Under the pieces are notes generated by a model. That model searched no databases, was not told the origin of the DNA, and was given only the letters and a program-made list of their open reading frames with translations. From assembly GCA_964632995.1 (NCBI GenBank), contig CAZWDL010000061.1:1-42799 (forward strand): a stretch of DNA of 42,799 bases, read 5' to 3'. The stretch is from CAZWDL01 sp964632995. Lineage in GTDB: Bacteria > Bacteroidota > Bacteroidia > Chitinophagales > Saprospiraceae. This document shows, one piece after another, positions 17,177-25,343 of the stretch (within the stretch, counting starts at the first letter, position 1; each line of letters begins with the position of its first letter). The translations under genes and the position numbers were made by a program.

Positions 17177-17986
17177 ATGAAGAAAATATTATTCCCTACT
17201 GATTTTTCAGACACGGCGTCCAGCGCCTTTTCCTATGCCTGCGAACTCGCCAAGCAACTCGATGCACGTATAACAGTAATGGCCGTCTATCATTTGCCGC
17301 TAAATGATGCCGGCAGGGTGCCACCGGACTATATTCAGCAGATGCTGCAGGAAAAAAAGCAGGAAATCTTAAAAAAGATTGAAGCCTTTTCCGAATCGGC
17401 TCCGGCAGAGCGGCTCGACGAACCGCGGGCCGATTACGGCCTTTTTGTGGCACAGGAAATTACCGATGCCGCCCGGAAAGAGCATTTTGATCTCATCGTG
17501 ATGGGTACCAAGGGGCAGCACAACCCTCTTGAAAAAATGCTGGGCAGCGTTACCACTCAGACCATGATGCAGGCCTCCTGCCCGGTGCTTGCCGTACCAT
17601 GGGACGGCTCTTTCCAGCCTATCCGGCATATTGCCTATGCGACCGACTTTCTGCCCACTGATGAACAGGCCGTGGATCAGCTCATGGAATTGGCCGGAGA
17701 CCTGGACGCATCGGTTCATTTTGTACACATCGACATCCAGGAAAAAATCCGGGAAGAAGAAAAGGAGTTCGATCTGGATGATTACCCCTATGACTTCACC
17801 GAGTTTTCCGTTGTCCAGCATCCTTCCGCCGTGGAGGGGATGGAAAACTATATCAAGAAGAAGGAAATAAACTTACTGGCGCTCTTCATTCCACACCGGC
17901 GCCTCTGGGAGCGGCTCTTTCACACCAGCTTCACTAAAAAGATGACCTTTCAGACGAAGCTGCCACTGCTGGTTTTTCACGAATGA
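17177..17986 (+). CDS. Tandem-domain universal stress protein (UspA fold)
   Basis: A 269-residue protein that begins MKKILFPTDFSDTASSAFSYA. The first domain has the intact signature GTKGQHNPLEKMLGSVTTQTM. The second domain lacks the glycines (FIPHRRLWERLFHTSFTKKM), so it is likely a structural partner only. The N-terminal 130 residues resemble those of its upstream neighbour, which fits local duplication. It is the last plus-strand gene of the island and faces the CBS-protein genes. Confidence 0.92.
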   Translation: MKKILFPTDFSDTASSAFSYACELAKQLDARITVMAVYHLPLNDAGRVPPDYIQQMLQEKKQEILKKIEAFSESAPAERLDEPRADYGLFVAQEITDAARKEHFDLIVMGTKGQHNPLEKMLGSVTTQTMMQASCPVLAVPWDGSFQPIRHIAYATDFLPTDEQAVDQLMELAGDLDASVHFVHIDIQEKIREEEKEFDLDDYPYDFTEFSVVQHPSAVEGMENYIKKKEINLLALFIPHRRLWERLFHTSFTKKMTFQTKLPLLVFHE

Positions 17987-18043
17987 CACCAATTAAAAAA
18001 AATGGGCCGCAAGCGACCCGGATTGCTTTGTAGGGTTATATAA

Positions 18044-18158
18044 GAGCTTGTTAGGATTTCCCCCTTCGGCCTGCCCCAATACGGGCCCGTCTGGACAAAC
18101 TCTTACGAACCCGAATCTTGGTCATTTTCGGCATCAAAAGCAAACTACCAACAAGCTC
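18044..18158. repeat. 9-bp inverted repeat between convergent genes
   Basis: GAGCTTGTT (18044-18052) is answered by AACAAGCTC (18150-18158) with about 97 bp between. It fills most of the gap between the convergent third stress-protein and CBS genes. It could be the ends of a small mobile-element remnant or chance; no transposase is present. Confidence 0.35.
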
Positions 18159-18171
18159 CAATGATTTTTCT

Positions 18172-18615
18172 TCAGCTTTTGACCGCTTCCTCGCTGAAGG
18201 CGTAACTGATGACATCATAGGTCGTCAGGATGCCCACCAGCTTTTGCTCTTCCTCATCTACGATGGGTAAAGCGTGAAAGAGATTCTCTCGGAAAAAGCC
18301 TACCGCCATCTCCAGCGGATCCTCCGGATTGAGTACGGCAATCTGCTTAGACATGACTTCGCCGGCGAGCAATGAACGCAGAATGGCATCATTATACTCT
18401 TCGCTCTTATGAGTTTTGAACAGGGTGAACCCATGCAACAGACGCAGGTAGTCTTTTTCACTGATCATACCCACCACTTTCCCCTCATCGGTGACAGGAA
18501 TATGATGGATATTGTTTTTGCGAAAAATATCCTGGATCTTATCCATGGGCTCATCCGTACCAACGGTAATCACCGGTGCGGTCATAATTTTTCCTACTGC
18601 TATTTGTTTATCCAT
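18172..18615 (-). CDS. Two-CBS-domain protein
   Basis: A 147-residue protein that is little more than a pair of CBS domains: the first has IMTAPVITVGTDEPM with HHIPVTDEGKVVGMISEKDYLRLL, and the second has VMSKQIAVLNPEDPLEMAV with HALPIVDEEEQKLVGILTTYDVI. Such pairs bind adenosine nucleotides and act as energy sensors in trans. It is the last gene of a minus-strand series that begins with the helical exported protein at 20016. A 126-bp spacer with hairpins separates it from its paralogue. Confidence 0.9.
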   Translation of the reverse strand: MDKQIAVGKIMTAPVITVGTDEPMDKIQDIFRKNNIHHIPVTDEGKVVGMISEKDYLRLLHGFTLFKTHKSEEYNDAILRSLLAGEVMSKQIAVLNPEDPLEMAVGFFRENLFHALPIVDEEEQKLVGILTTYDVISYAFSEEAVKS

Positions 18616-18670
18616 AATGACTTTTTTATCCTGGCTACCAAATGATAATGAACTCCGGGCAGGGCGATCT

Positions 18671-18732
18671 CCCGCTGCTCAGGCGGGAATGGGTCGGGCA
18701 GGTACGCCCCTGCGTGGTCGTACGAACCTGCC
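18671..18732. other. GC-rich hairpins between the two CBS genes
   Basis: CCCGC (18671-18675) pairs with GCGGG (18683-18687), and GGCAGGT (18697-18703) pairs with ACCTGCC (18726-18732). Neither is followed by a T-run. The segment is more GC-rich than its surroundings and may be a small repeat insertion. Confidence 0.45.
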
Positions 18733-18741
18733 GCTTAGGTA

Positions 18742-19197
18742 TCAGCCCTTATACTCCTCCTCTTCTTTTTTGATAAAACGGGAGTTAAAACTGAATTTCA
18801 GCAAATCGTGGGTGGTTACCAGCCCAAGAAGCCGTCCGTCTTCCACGATAGGCAGGGCGTGAAACTTATTGGCCAGAAAGATGTCGGCCGCTAATCCGAG
18901 CGTATCATCAGGGTCGAGGAACAAAGGGTATTCGGTCATAAAATCCTGGGCGCGCAGCGATTCGTATTCTTTTTCCGACCAGGTGCGGCCCGTGGTTTGC
19001 ATCGATAAAATGTAGGAAACCTTGAAAAAGTCTTCCTTGGAGATGATGCCGACCAGGTTTTCTCCCGTATCTACCACTGGAATATGGTGAAACCCATTGG
19101 ATTCAAATACTTCCTTGATGCGCTTGGCCTTCTCGGTAGGCGTCACAGTCACCAGATTGGTAGTCATGATTTCCCGAATGGCTGTGTCTGCATTCAT
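18742..19197 (-). CDS. Two-CBS-domain protein
   Basis: A 151-residue paralogue of the protein at 18172, with the same layout: IMTTNLVTVTPTEKAKRIKEVF and HHIPVVDTGENLVGIISKEDFF, then FMTEYPLFLDPDDTLGLAADIF and HALPIVEDGRLLGLVTTHDLL. An adenylate ligand is expected at the cleft between the two domains. It follows the helical exported protein gene by 66 bp in the same direction and is probably read from the operator-controlled promoter at 20046-20111. Confidence 0.9.
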   Translation of the reverse strand: MNADTAIREIMTTNLVTVTPTEKAKRIKEVFESNGFHHIPVVDTGENLVGIISKEDFFKVSYILSMQTTGRTWSEKEYESLRAQDFMTEYPLFLDPDDTLGLAADIFLANKFHALPIVEDGRLLGLVTTHDLLKFSFNSRFIKKEEEEYKG

Positions 19198-19263
19198 GGC
19201 TTATAAATTTTTAGTGAGGAATCAGTCTTTCTCGTCTACATTGCTCGTATCATTTGCCGCAGC

Positions 19264-20016
19264 TTACAATTCCCTTGCAAAGGAGCTTTGTTCGCTATCC
19301 AGTTTGCCAAAAACACTCAGCAATTGCAGATAGGCGTCTTCCAGTTTGCTGCTTTCGGCAGCGATGGCCTCCCGTTCAGCCGTCTCTACGATAGCCAGGA
19401 AGTCCTGCAACGCCTTTTCTATTTGTTTCTGGCGTGCTTTGAGCAATTGCATTTCCAGGGCATTTAACTCGTAAAGCGCCGCATCTATAGCATCGTTCTT
19501 GTGATTGCGCCAATGCTGCAGAGCGGAAGTAGCCAACACTTCGATTTCCGGCCAGGCCATCATACAGAGTGTTCTGTCATTGGCGATTTCGCTCAGGCCG
19601 TATATCTCATCCTGAAGGTCGTAGATGTGATCCAGGTAGTATTGGATACGATAGCGTCCGCGGAGATGCTGCATCTCGTAGCGGGCGTGATCCAGTTGAT
19701 TGAGCGCCATTTGGGGGCGGTTGGCGTCTATAGCGAAGTAAGCATCGCCCAGCCAGTCATTGGCCCGGCGGAAGGTTTCCGACCAATCCTCTTCCTCCAC
19801 CGCATTTTCGTATTTGCTCCTGAGCTGCTGCCATCGGAATTCCACGACAAATATCGCTGATTTCGCTTTTGTCATATTTCCCTGATGAACGTAAAGCCAG
19901 AGTGGAATAAAAGCCTGGTCAAAATGCACCATGTCTTTCTTGATGTCCGTCACTTCACTGCTGTAAGTAAAGGCCATCAGTACCAGAAGGATTGCGGTTT
20001 TCAGCAGAATTTTCAT
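19264..20016 (-). CDS. Uncharacterised exported all-helical protein
   Basis: A 250-residue protein starting MKILLKTAILLVLMAFTYSSE, which looks like a signal peptide or an N-terminal anchor. The rest is predicted helical, with many Trp, Tyr, His and Gln residues (PLWLYVHQG, RWQQLRSKYENA, LDHARYEMQHLRGRYR) and long amphipathic stretches at the end. It recalls four-helix periplasmic sensor domains but no haem motif CxxCH is present, and I do not recognise a family. It is the first gene of the unit leading to both CBS proteins, directly behind the best-matching operator pair. Confidence 0.75.
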   Translation of the reverse strand: MKILLKTAILLVLMAFTYSSEVTDIKKDMVHFDQAFIPLWLYVHQGNMTKAKSAIFVVEFRWQQLRSKYENAVEEEDWSETFRRANDWLGDAYFAIDANRPQMALNQLDHARYEMQHLRGRYRIQYYLDHIYDLQDEIYGLSEIANDRTLCMMAWPEIEVLATSALQHWRNHKNDAIDAALYELNALEMQLLKARQKQIEKALQDFLAIVETAEREAIAAESSKLEDAYLQLLSVFGKLDSEQSSFAREL

Positions 20017-20045
20017 GGCGCTTGCTTTTCAATGATCAACTATAT

Positions 20046-20111
20046 CAAAAGTAAGTGCTCAACAGCCGGAATGAGGTGACTTTTGTCAACCGGCCGGATT
20101 GACTTTTATCA
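20046..20111 (-). promoter_or_regulatory. Paired Crp/Fnr-like operators and promoter of the helical-protein/CBS unit
   Basis: Read on the minus strand: TGATAAAAGTCA (20111-20100), 11 nt, TGACAAAAGTCA (20088-20077), exactly 23 nt, then TACTTTTG (20053-20046), a perfect TAnnTTTG. The start codon is 29 nt farther. The two dyads start 23 bp apart. The near dyad has perfect arms, and its outer bases give GGTTGACAAAAGTCACC. Confidence 0.87.
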
Positions 20112-20374
20112 GAAAGCAAGTTGTTACAAGCGAGTGAGACCTGATCCTGAAATTGTTTGGGATCGTTCGGGAGGATATCCCGATTACAGTACACTGATCG
20201 GTTATGATCATTGTATGATTTGTCATGATTTCAAATCTATACTGACATCAAAATGGTTTGAGAAACTTCTAAAACCATTTTACGTCGAGTATAACATAAA
20301 GCAAATCATAATTAATCAGTGTACTATCATTCCCGGTCGGCCTGCCAGGCTGCCTTCCTCGGTTCTTTCTCAAC

Positions 20375-20615
20375 CTCGTTCCTCTGTTCTTCTGTTCTTC
20401 TGTCCCCCTGTTCCTCTGTTCCTCTGTCCCCCTGTTCCTCTGTTCCCCTGTTCCTCTGTTCCTCTGTTCCTCTGTTCCCCTGTTCCTCTGTTCCTCTGTT
20501 CTTCTGTTCCCCTGTTCCTCTGTTCCTCTGTTCCTCTGTTCCCCTGTTCCTCTGTTCCTCTGTTCTTCTGTTCTTCTGTTCCTCTGTTTCTCTGTCCCCC
20601 TGTTCTTCTGTTCTT
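20375..20615. repeat. Octamer tandem repeat TCTGTTCC, about 30 copies
   Basis: The 8-bp unit TCTGTTCC and one-base variants (CCTGTTCC, TCTGTTCT, TCTGTCCC) run without interruption for about 240 bp. The last unit touches the stop codon of the barrel gene read from the other strand. Because 8 is not a multiple of three, all frames stay open and give artefact proteins rich in SVPLF or NRGTEEQ. The remaining part of 20112-20374 is AT-rich with no gene seen. Confidence 0.93.
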
Positions 20616-21820
20616 CAGAAGCTCCACTTAATCCGCAGAAACAAGGCTTGGACCGGACTTACATAACCCCGCTTTTCGTCGTTGAGGGTAATCTGGCCGA
20701 CGAAGTCGAGGTCCCAGTTTTGAGCAATGGAATAGGTAAGCGTTGGGTTGAGGAAGAGTGCATCCACTTTTACGGGGCTGTAGATGAGGGCGAGACCGCC
20801 GCTGAGAAGGGGATTGAAGGTATACATCACTTGAGTAAAGACGGCGTGTCGGTAAGGGTACAGGTTTTTTGCCGACAACTGGAAGGCAAAGAGGCGGCTG
20901 GAGCTGATATCCGTTTCGCCATTGCTGTTATAGAGATACCCTACATTGAGGTAGATGGAATTGGGGAAAGTATAATCGGCCCCTGCGGTAAAAGCAAAAC
21001 TAGACTCGGCATCTTCGTAGTCATCGAACCATTCTTCCATCGGGCGGAAGTAAGTGGCTTCCCCTTTGAAGCCGGCTTCTCCCAGGTTGCCCGCCCAGCC
21101 GATACCGAAGGCCAGGTCGCGCCTGACCAGGCCGGCGAGCAATTGTATATCGTAGTTCCACTTGTTGAACTTCCAAAGACCGGCTATGACGGCTTCGTCC
21201 CAGGTATCGAAGATTCTGCTGACGACCTCAATGCTGGAAGCAAAGCCTGTATAGCGTTTAATGCGCAGCACGTCGCTTCCGGGACGCTCTTCGTAGTCGA
21301 AATCGGTAAAATCGAAGGCATTGAAGATATCGTTCGGATTCCAGACCGTACTGATTCCCCAGTTGACACGTTGCCGGCCCAGCCGGATTTCCCAGTCATT
21401 ATTGACATACTGCAGATATAGCCGGTCCAGCATGCTATGCACCAGGTAGGAGGGATTATCGATCAGGTTGACGGACAGATCGAAATAATCATTATTGGCG
21501 TCGCCGACCATTTGCCCAAAATCGGCCGAGGCTCGAACCAGGTCGCCGTAAAAAATGCGGGAGCGCAGGTCCGCTTTAAAAGTGAAGTGTTCGTTGATGT
21601 ACCACCAGGAATTGATGCGGTTATGGATCAGATTATCCGCCAGGAAGGTATCCACCAGTTGAAATCCGTTTTGGCCGAACTCTGGAAAAGACTGGTTGAA
21701 AAGGAATACCGACTGAAGGTCTTTGATATAGCCGTTAATGCGCCAGCTTTTTTGATCCTCCTGTGCGGAAAGCCCATGAATACACCATAAAAGCGTAAAG
21801 AGCAGGATGATTTTTTTCAT
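20615..21820 (-). CDS. Outer-membrane beta-barrel protein, DUF1302-like
   Basis: A 401-residue protein starting at ATG 21820 with signal peptide MKKIILLFTLLWCIHGLSAQ. The body shows alternating aromatic strands and ends in LRIKWSF, a barrel end with terminal Phe. The segment RLGRQRVNWGISTVWNPNDIFN followed by DYEERPGSDVLRIKRY resembles the conserved part of DUF1302 porin-like proteins. It is the last gene of the ABC/LolA-like operon, 23 bp after the ATPase gene, so it may be the outer-membrane exit or acceptor for what that system moves. The family match is from memory of the motif and is moderate. Confidence 0.75.
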   Translation of the reverse strand: MKKIILLFTLLWCIHGLSAQEDQKSWRINGYIKDLQSVFLFNQSFPEFGQNGFQLVDTFLADNLIHNRINSWWYINEHFTFKADLRSRIFYGDLVRASADFGQMVGDANNDYFDLSVNLIDNPSYLVHSMLDRLYLQYVNNDWEIRLGRQRVNWGISTVWNPNDIFNAFDFTDFDYEERPGSDVLRIKRYTGFASSIEVVSRIFDTWDEAVIAGLWKFNKWNYDIQLLAGLVRRDLAFGIGWAGNLGEAGFKGEATYFRPMEEWFDDYEDAESSFAFTAGADYTFPNSIYLNVGYLYNSNGETDISSSRLFAFQLSAKNLYPYRHAVFTQVMYTFNPLLSGGLALIYSPVKVDALFLNPTLTYSIAQNWDLDFVGQITLNDEKRGYVSPVQALFLRIKWSF

Positions 21821-21843
21821 GATCAGTGTCTTGTGGATACGCA

Positions 21844-22563
21844 TCATTCTTTGGCCTCCCCTGTCTTAATTTCCTGGGGATTCCGTTGTTCATCGCTGTC
21901 CACCGCCCCGTCGACGAGGGTCACCACGCGGCGGGCCCGGTCGATGACGCGCTGGTCGTGGGTAGAGAAAATGAAGGTGACCTTCTCCCGGCGATTGAGT
22001 TCCGCCATGAGGTCGAGCAGGTTCGCTGTGGAGGTGGAATCCAGACTGGCAGTTGGCTCGTCGGCCAGTATGAAGGCCGGCTTGGGCGCCAGTGCGCGCG
22101 CTACGGCCACGCGTTGCTGCTGTCCGCCGGAAAGTTCCGAAGGTCGCTTGTCGATCTTGTCTTCCAGCCCTACGGCGCGCAACAGTTCAAGCACCCGCTG
22201 CTGACGCTCCTCCCTGGAGCGGTTTTGCAGCAACATGACGAACTCCACATTCTCTCTGGCCGTCAGTACGGGAATCAGGTTATAGGCCTGAAATACAAAT
22301 CCGATGTGGTTTTTACGAAAGTCGATCAGCTCATTGTCCGACAGCCTGGAGATATCCTGGCCGCCGACTTCCACGTAACCCTCCGTAGGCCGGTCAAGCC
22401 CGCCGATGATGTTCAGCAGGGTAGTCTTCCCCGATCCGGAAGGTCCGACAATGGCGGTAAACTCGCCTTCCTGGATTTCCAGGTCTACCCCGTTCAGGGC
22501 GTGTACGGGTACCTTCTCGGGATTGTATACCTTCTCGATACCCCTGGTTACGATGACTTTCAT
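21844..22563 (-). CDS. ABC transporter ATP-binding protein, LolD/MacB type
   Basis: A 239-residue ATPase with every motif: Walker A GPSGSGKT (40-47), signature LSGGQQQ (144-150), Walker B FILADEP (164-170) and the switch His in STHD (H202). The LolD/MacB/FtsE group partners with FtsX-type permeases that do mechanical work across the envelope instead of classic transport. The two FtsX-type permease genes directly upstream are its obvious partners. Confidence 0.94.
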   Translation of the reverse strand: MKVIVTRGIEKVYNPEKVPVHALNGVDLEIQEGEFTAIVGPSGSGKTTLLNIIGGLDRPTEGYVEVGGQDISRLSDNELIDFRKNHIGFVFQAYNLIPVLTARENVEFVMLLQNRSREERQQRVLELLRAVGLEDKIDKRPSELSGGQQQRVAVARALAPKPAFILADEPTASLDSTSTANLLDLMAELNRREKVTFIFSTHDQRVIDRARRVVTLVDGAVDSDEQRNPQEIKTGEAKE

Positions 22564-22651
22564 AATAATGCTTATGTTTAATTTAAGGATTGAGGGATTC
22601 TAGGATTGAATACCCGGCCACCAACTGCCAAGCGCCGATTGCTGACTACCC

Positions 22652-23917
22652 CTACCCGATCGTCCGCATCGCTTCCACCGGCCGCAGGCGTATGGCCTTA
22701 TAAGCCGGATAGATGGAAGCGAGTATGGCCGTAATAGCTACCGAGATCGGTACCTGCCAGTAGACGACCGGCTCGAGTTGCAGATAGATTACCTCCGACA
22801 GGCCGTACATTTGCAAGGTGTCGGAAAAAGCCGACAGATCAATGCCGTTATTTCCGAAGTAAAGAATCGTGATATAGCCGATGAGCAGGCCGGCGGGGCC
22901 ACCCACCAAAGCCAGTGCAATGGTTTCCAGCACGATCATAAAGAACACCTTGACGCGGTTCATACCAATGGCCATCAGCATCCCCAGCTCGCGTACGCGC
23001 TCCAGCACTGCCATGAGCATGGTGTTGATGATGCCAAAAATCAGGGCCAGCATAATGACGATGAGGTAGATGAGAGAAATCGATTCAATCTGTGACTCGT
23101 AAAGATCCAGGTCGGGCGACACCTCGCGATAGGTCTGCACCTTCAGACCGGGAAACTCTTCGGCCAACTCCGCGTTGTAGGCTGCTGACTGCTCGCGGTC
23201 CTGGAGCATGACGGCAATTTCATGGATGACGGCGCCGTCTACCCGTCCGGAAAGCCGCTTGCTCTCTTCTTCCCCCTCCGGAGCAGGACCCAGCAAACGA
23301 TTGAGGTCTCCCCGGATTGCGAAAACGTGCCCCTCGTCAAAACCGTCGTTACCTGTTTCAAAAAGACCGACGATCCGGAAGGCGCCGGCCGTAATCTCGC
23401 CTTCCAGGTCCTGAAAGGTAAGTACGACCTTATTCTTCAACTCCAGGTCTAAGGTCTGCGCGAGCTCCTTCCCCACCAGCAGTTCATTGCGGCGTTCCCC
23501 ACTCAGGTATTCCCCTTCCACTATGTTTTTGCGCAGTTGACTGACGTCGGCCTCGTCTTCCGGCACCACGCCTTTTACCTGTATGCCCCGGGCGCCCTGC
23601 GGCGACGAGATCATGCCGGTGACCAGGGTGCGGGCACTGACGGATTGCACCCGCGCATCGTTGCGCAAGGTGTCCAGTACGACGGCGGCATTTGGAATAT
23701 CGTACTTCACCTGATAATTTTCTTCCCACTTCGGATGGTGAACCTGAATGTGCGACACAATATTGGCAATGGCGTTGTTGACGTAGCTCTTCGACATGCC
23801 CGTCGCAAAGCCGCTCATAAAAATCGCCGCCCAGATGCCGATCGCAATAGCCGCAATCACCACCAGGCTACGCGTCGGATTGCGCCAGATATTGCGCCAG
23901 GCCATAATGGGTATCAT
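22652..23917 (-). CDS. FtsX/MacB-type ABC transporter permease
   Basis: A 421-residue permease from ATG 23917. The longer frame adds 50 polar residues with no family support. It begins MIPIMAWRNIWRNPTRSLVV, the standard cytoplasmic start and first membrane helix. A large periplasmic domain (about 45-280) follows, and then three C-terminal helices (about 290-410), giving the four-helix FtsX topology. The final LRPVEAMRTIG motif is typical. It is a diverged paralogue of the permease encoded next, and the two probably form a LolCE-like heterodimer. Confidence 0.92.
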   Translation of the reverse strand: MIPIMAWRNIWRNPTRSLVVIAAIAIGIWAAIFMSGFATGMSKSYVNNAIANIVSHIQVHHPKWEENYQVKYDIPNAAVVLDTLRNDARVQSVSARTLVTGMISSPQGARGIQVKGVVPEDEADVSQLRKNIVEGEYLSGERRNELLVGKELAQTLDLELKNKVVLTFQDLEGEITAGAFRIVGLFETGNDGFDEGHVFAIRGDLNRLLGPAPEGEEESKRLSGRVDGAVIHEIAVMLQDREQSAAYNAELAEEFPGLKVQTYREVSPDLDLYESQIESISLIYLIVIMLALIFGIINTMLMAVLERVRELGMLMAIGMNRVKVFFMIVLETIALALVGGPAGLLIGYITILYFGNNGIDLSAFSDTLQMYGLSEVIYLQLEPVVYWQVPISVAITAILASIYPAYKAIRLRPVEAMRTIG

Positions 23918-24079
23918 ATTAGTTGTTTTTTTGTTCTTATCGGTTATTTCTGTATTATCAGCTTTTTGCTTTTCGCTGCTCGCTCTTCGCAGGCTTGGTA
24001 CACTGTAACCTAAGTAACTGGGCATTTTCCGACTTCTCGGAGCGAAGCGAAGAGCCGTATGGCCCACTTCCGTCTTCTA

Positions 24080-25297
24080 TCAATCCCTCATTGCCTCCAC
24101 CGGCTGCAACCTTCTGATTTTCAATAATGGATACAGCGCCAGCAACGAAGTGACAACAAACACCACAATGGCCTGGGTCAGGAAAATGTGGGGTGCGAAT
24201 TCGGCGGGAAAAATGGGTTCAAAGCCGAATTTTTCCAAGGCCCCGGCGTAATCCCCGGAGAAGCGGATCGGGTTGACGTGGAAATAATAAACAATAGGCA
24301 CGCTGGCCAGGATGCCGGCAAAAGCTCCCAGCAGGCCCAGCATAATCGTTTCCAGCCATATGACCGCGCCGAGCCGGGCGCGCCGCATGCCGATCGATAT
24401 CAGGATGCCGAATTCGTATTCCCGTTCTTTGGTCATCATGAGAATAGTGCCGAAGATGCCGAAGGCAATGACGAGATAGAGAATGATATATACGATGACA
24501 TTGCCCGCACTGTCGAGTTGCTTGGCCTGCATCAGGTCGGGCAGCATCTCCTGCCAGTCCATCACCTCGTAGGCGCTGGTATCCAGCCGGCTCCTCAGGG
24601 TTTTCACCACCGGGCGGGTATCCTCTTTGTCCTCCAGTTGGAGGGCCAGGCTGGTGACACGCCCCTGGGCGCCATAGAACCACTGTGCCTCGGGCAGTGG
24701 CAGATACACCATCTGCCGGTTGAGGTCGGGCGAAGCGAAGTGTATCAGCCCGGCTACCAGGTATTTTCCGGCGGCGTTAACGCCGTGGAAGCCCTGGCTG
24801 ATCAGGATAATCGTATCGCCCACACTTAATCCCAGCTTTTTGGCAACTCCGTCGGCGATGAGAGCGGCCTGGGCGCCGTGCTGCAGGTATTCTCCTTGGG
24901 TGAGCCGGTCTTTGAGGTCCGTCATGCTATCTTCCGCCTCCGGTTCGATGCCCACCACCATCACGCCGCTGGTCGTATTGCCGGTAGAAGCCAGGGCGAA
25001 GGATTCCAGTCGTGGCAGCAGGTTGGCAATGGCCGGCACCTGTCCTTCGAGTGCTTGAATGCTGTCGACCAGGGGAAAGGCCTTGTCGATTGAGCGATCA
25101 TCCCAGTACCCGTCCTCGTGTATCTGCACGTAGCCGAAATAATAATTGACGACGTTGCTGATCATATTGTTCCAGGCCCCCTTCTGCAGGGCTTCCATCG
25201 TGGTGGCGAACAGCACGGCGAAGAGGATGGAACCCGCCGTGATAAACGTCCGCCGACGGTTGCGCCAGATATTGCGCCAAGCTAATTTGAAGATCAT
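24080..25297 (-). CDS. FtsX/MacB-type ABC transporter permease
   Basis: A 405-residue permease with the same layout: MIFKLAWRNIWRNRRRTFIT at the start, a helix, a periplasmic domain (about 45-260), three helices and the ending LQPVEAMRD. It shares the WRNIWRN start with its downstream neighbour, in keeping with an old duplication. It sits 46 bp after the LolA-like gene on the same strand. Confidence 0.92.
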   Translation of the reverse strand: MIFKLAWRNIWRNRRRTFITAGSILFAVLFATTMEALQKGAWNNMISNVVNYYFGYVQIHEDGYWDDRSIDKAFPLVDSIQALEGQVPAIANLLPRLESFALASTGNTTSGVMVVGIEPEAEDSMTDLKDRLTQGEYLQHGAQAALIADGVAKKLGLSVGDTIILISQGFHGVNAAGKYLVAGLIHFASPDLNRQMVYLPLPEAQWFYGAQGRVTSLALQLEDKEDTRPVVKTLRSRLDTSAYEVMDWQEMLPDLMQAKQLDSAGNVIVYIILYLVIAFGIFGTILMMTKEREYEFGILISIGMRRARLGAVIWLETIMLGLLGAFAGILASVPIVYYFHVNPIRFSGDYAGALEKFGFEPIFPAEFAPHIFLTQAIVVFVVTSLLALYPLLKIRRLQPVEAMRD

Positions 25298-25343
25298 GGA
25301 TTGGTGGTTTTTTTCTGGATGGATGCTTGATGCTGGATGCCGG

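Noticed and set aside
20375..20615. Possible CRISPR array
   Set aside because: The unit is a contiguous 8-bp repeat with no spacers, and there are no cas genes.
20083..20666. Frames rich in SVPLF and, on the other strand, NRGTEEQ
   Set aside because: They are translations of the octamer repeat, which keeps all frames open.
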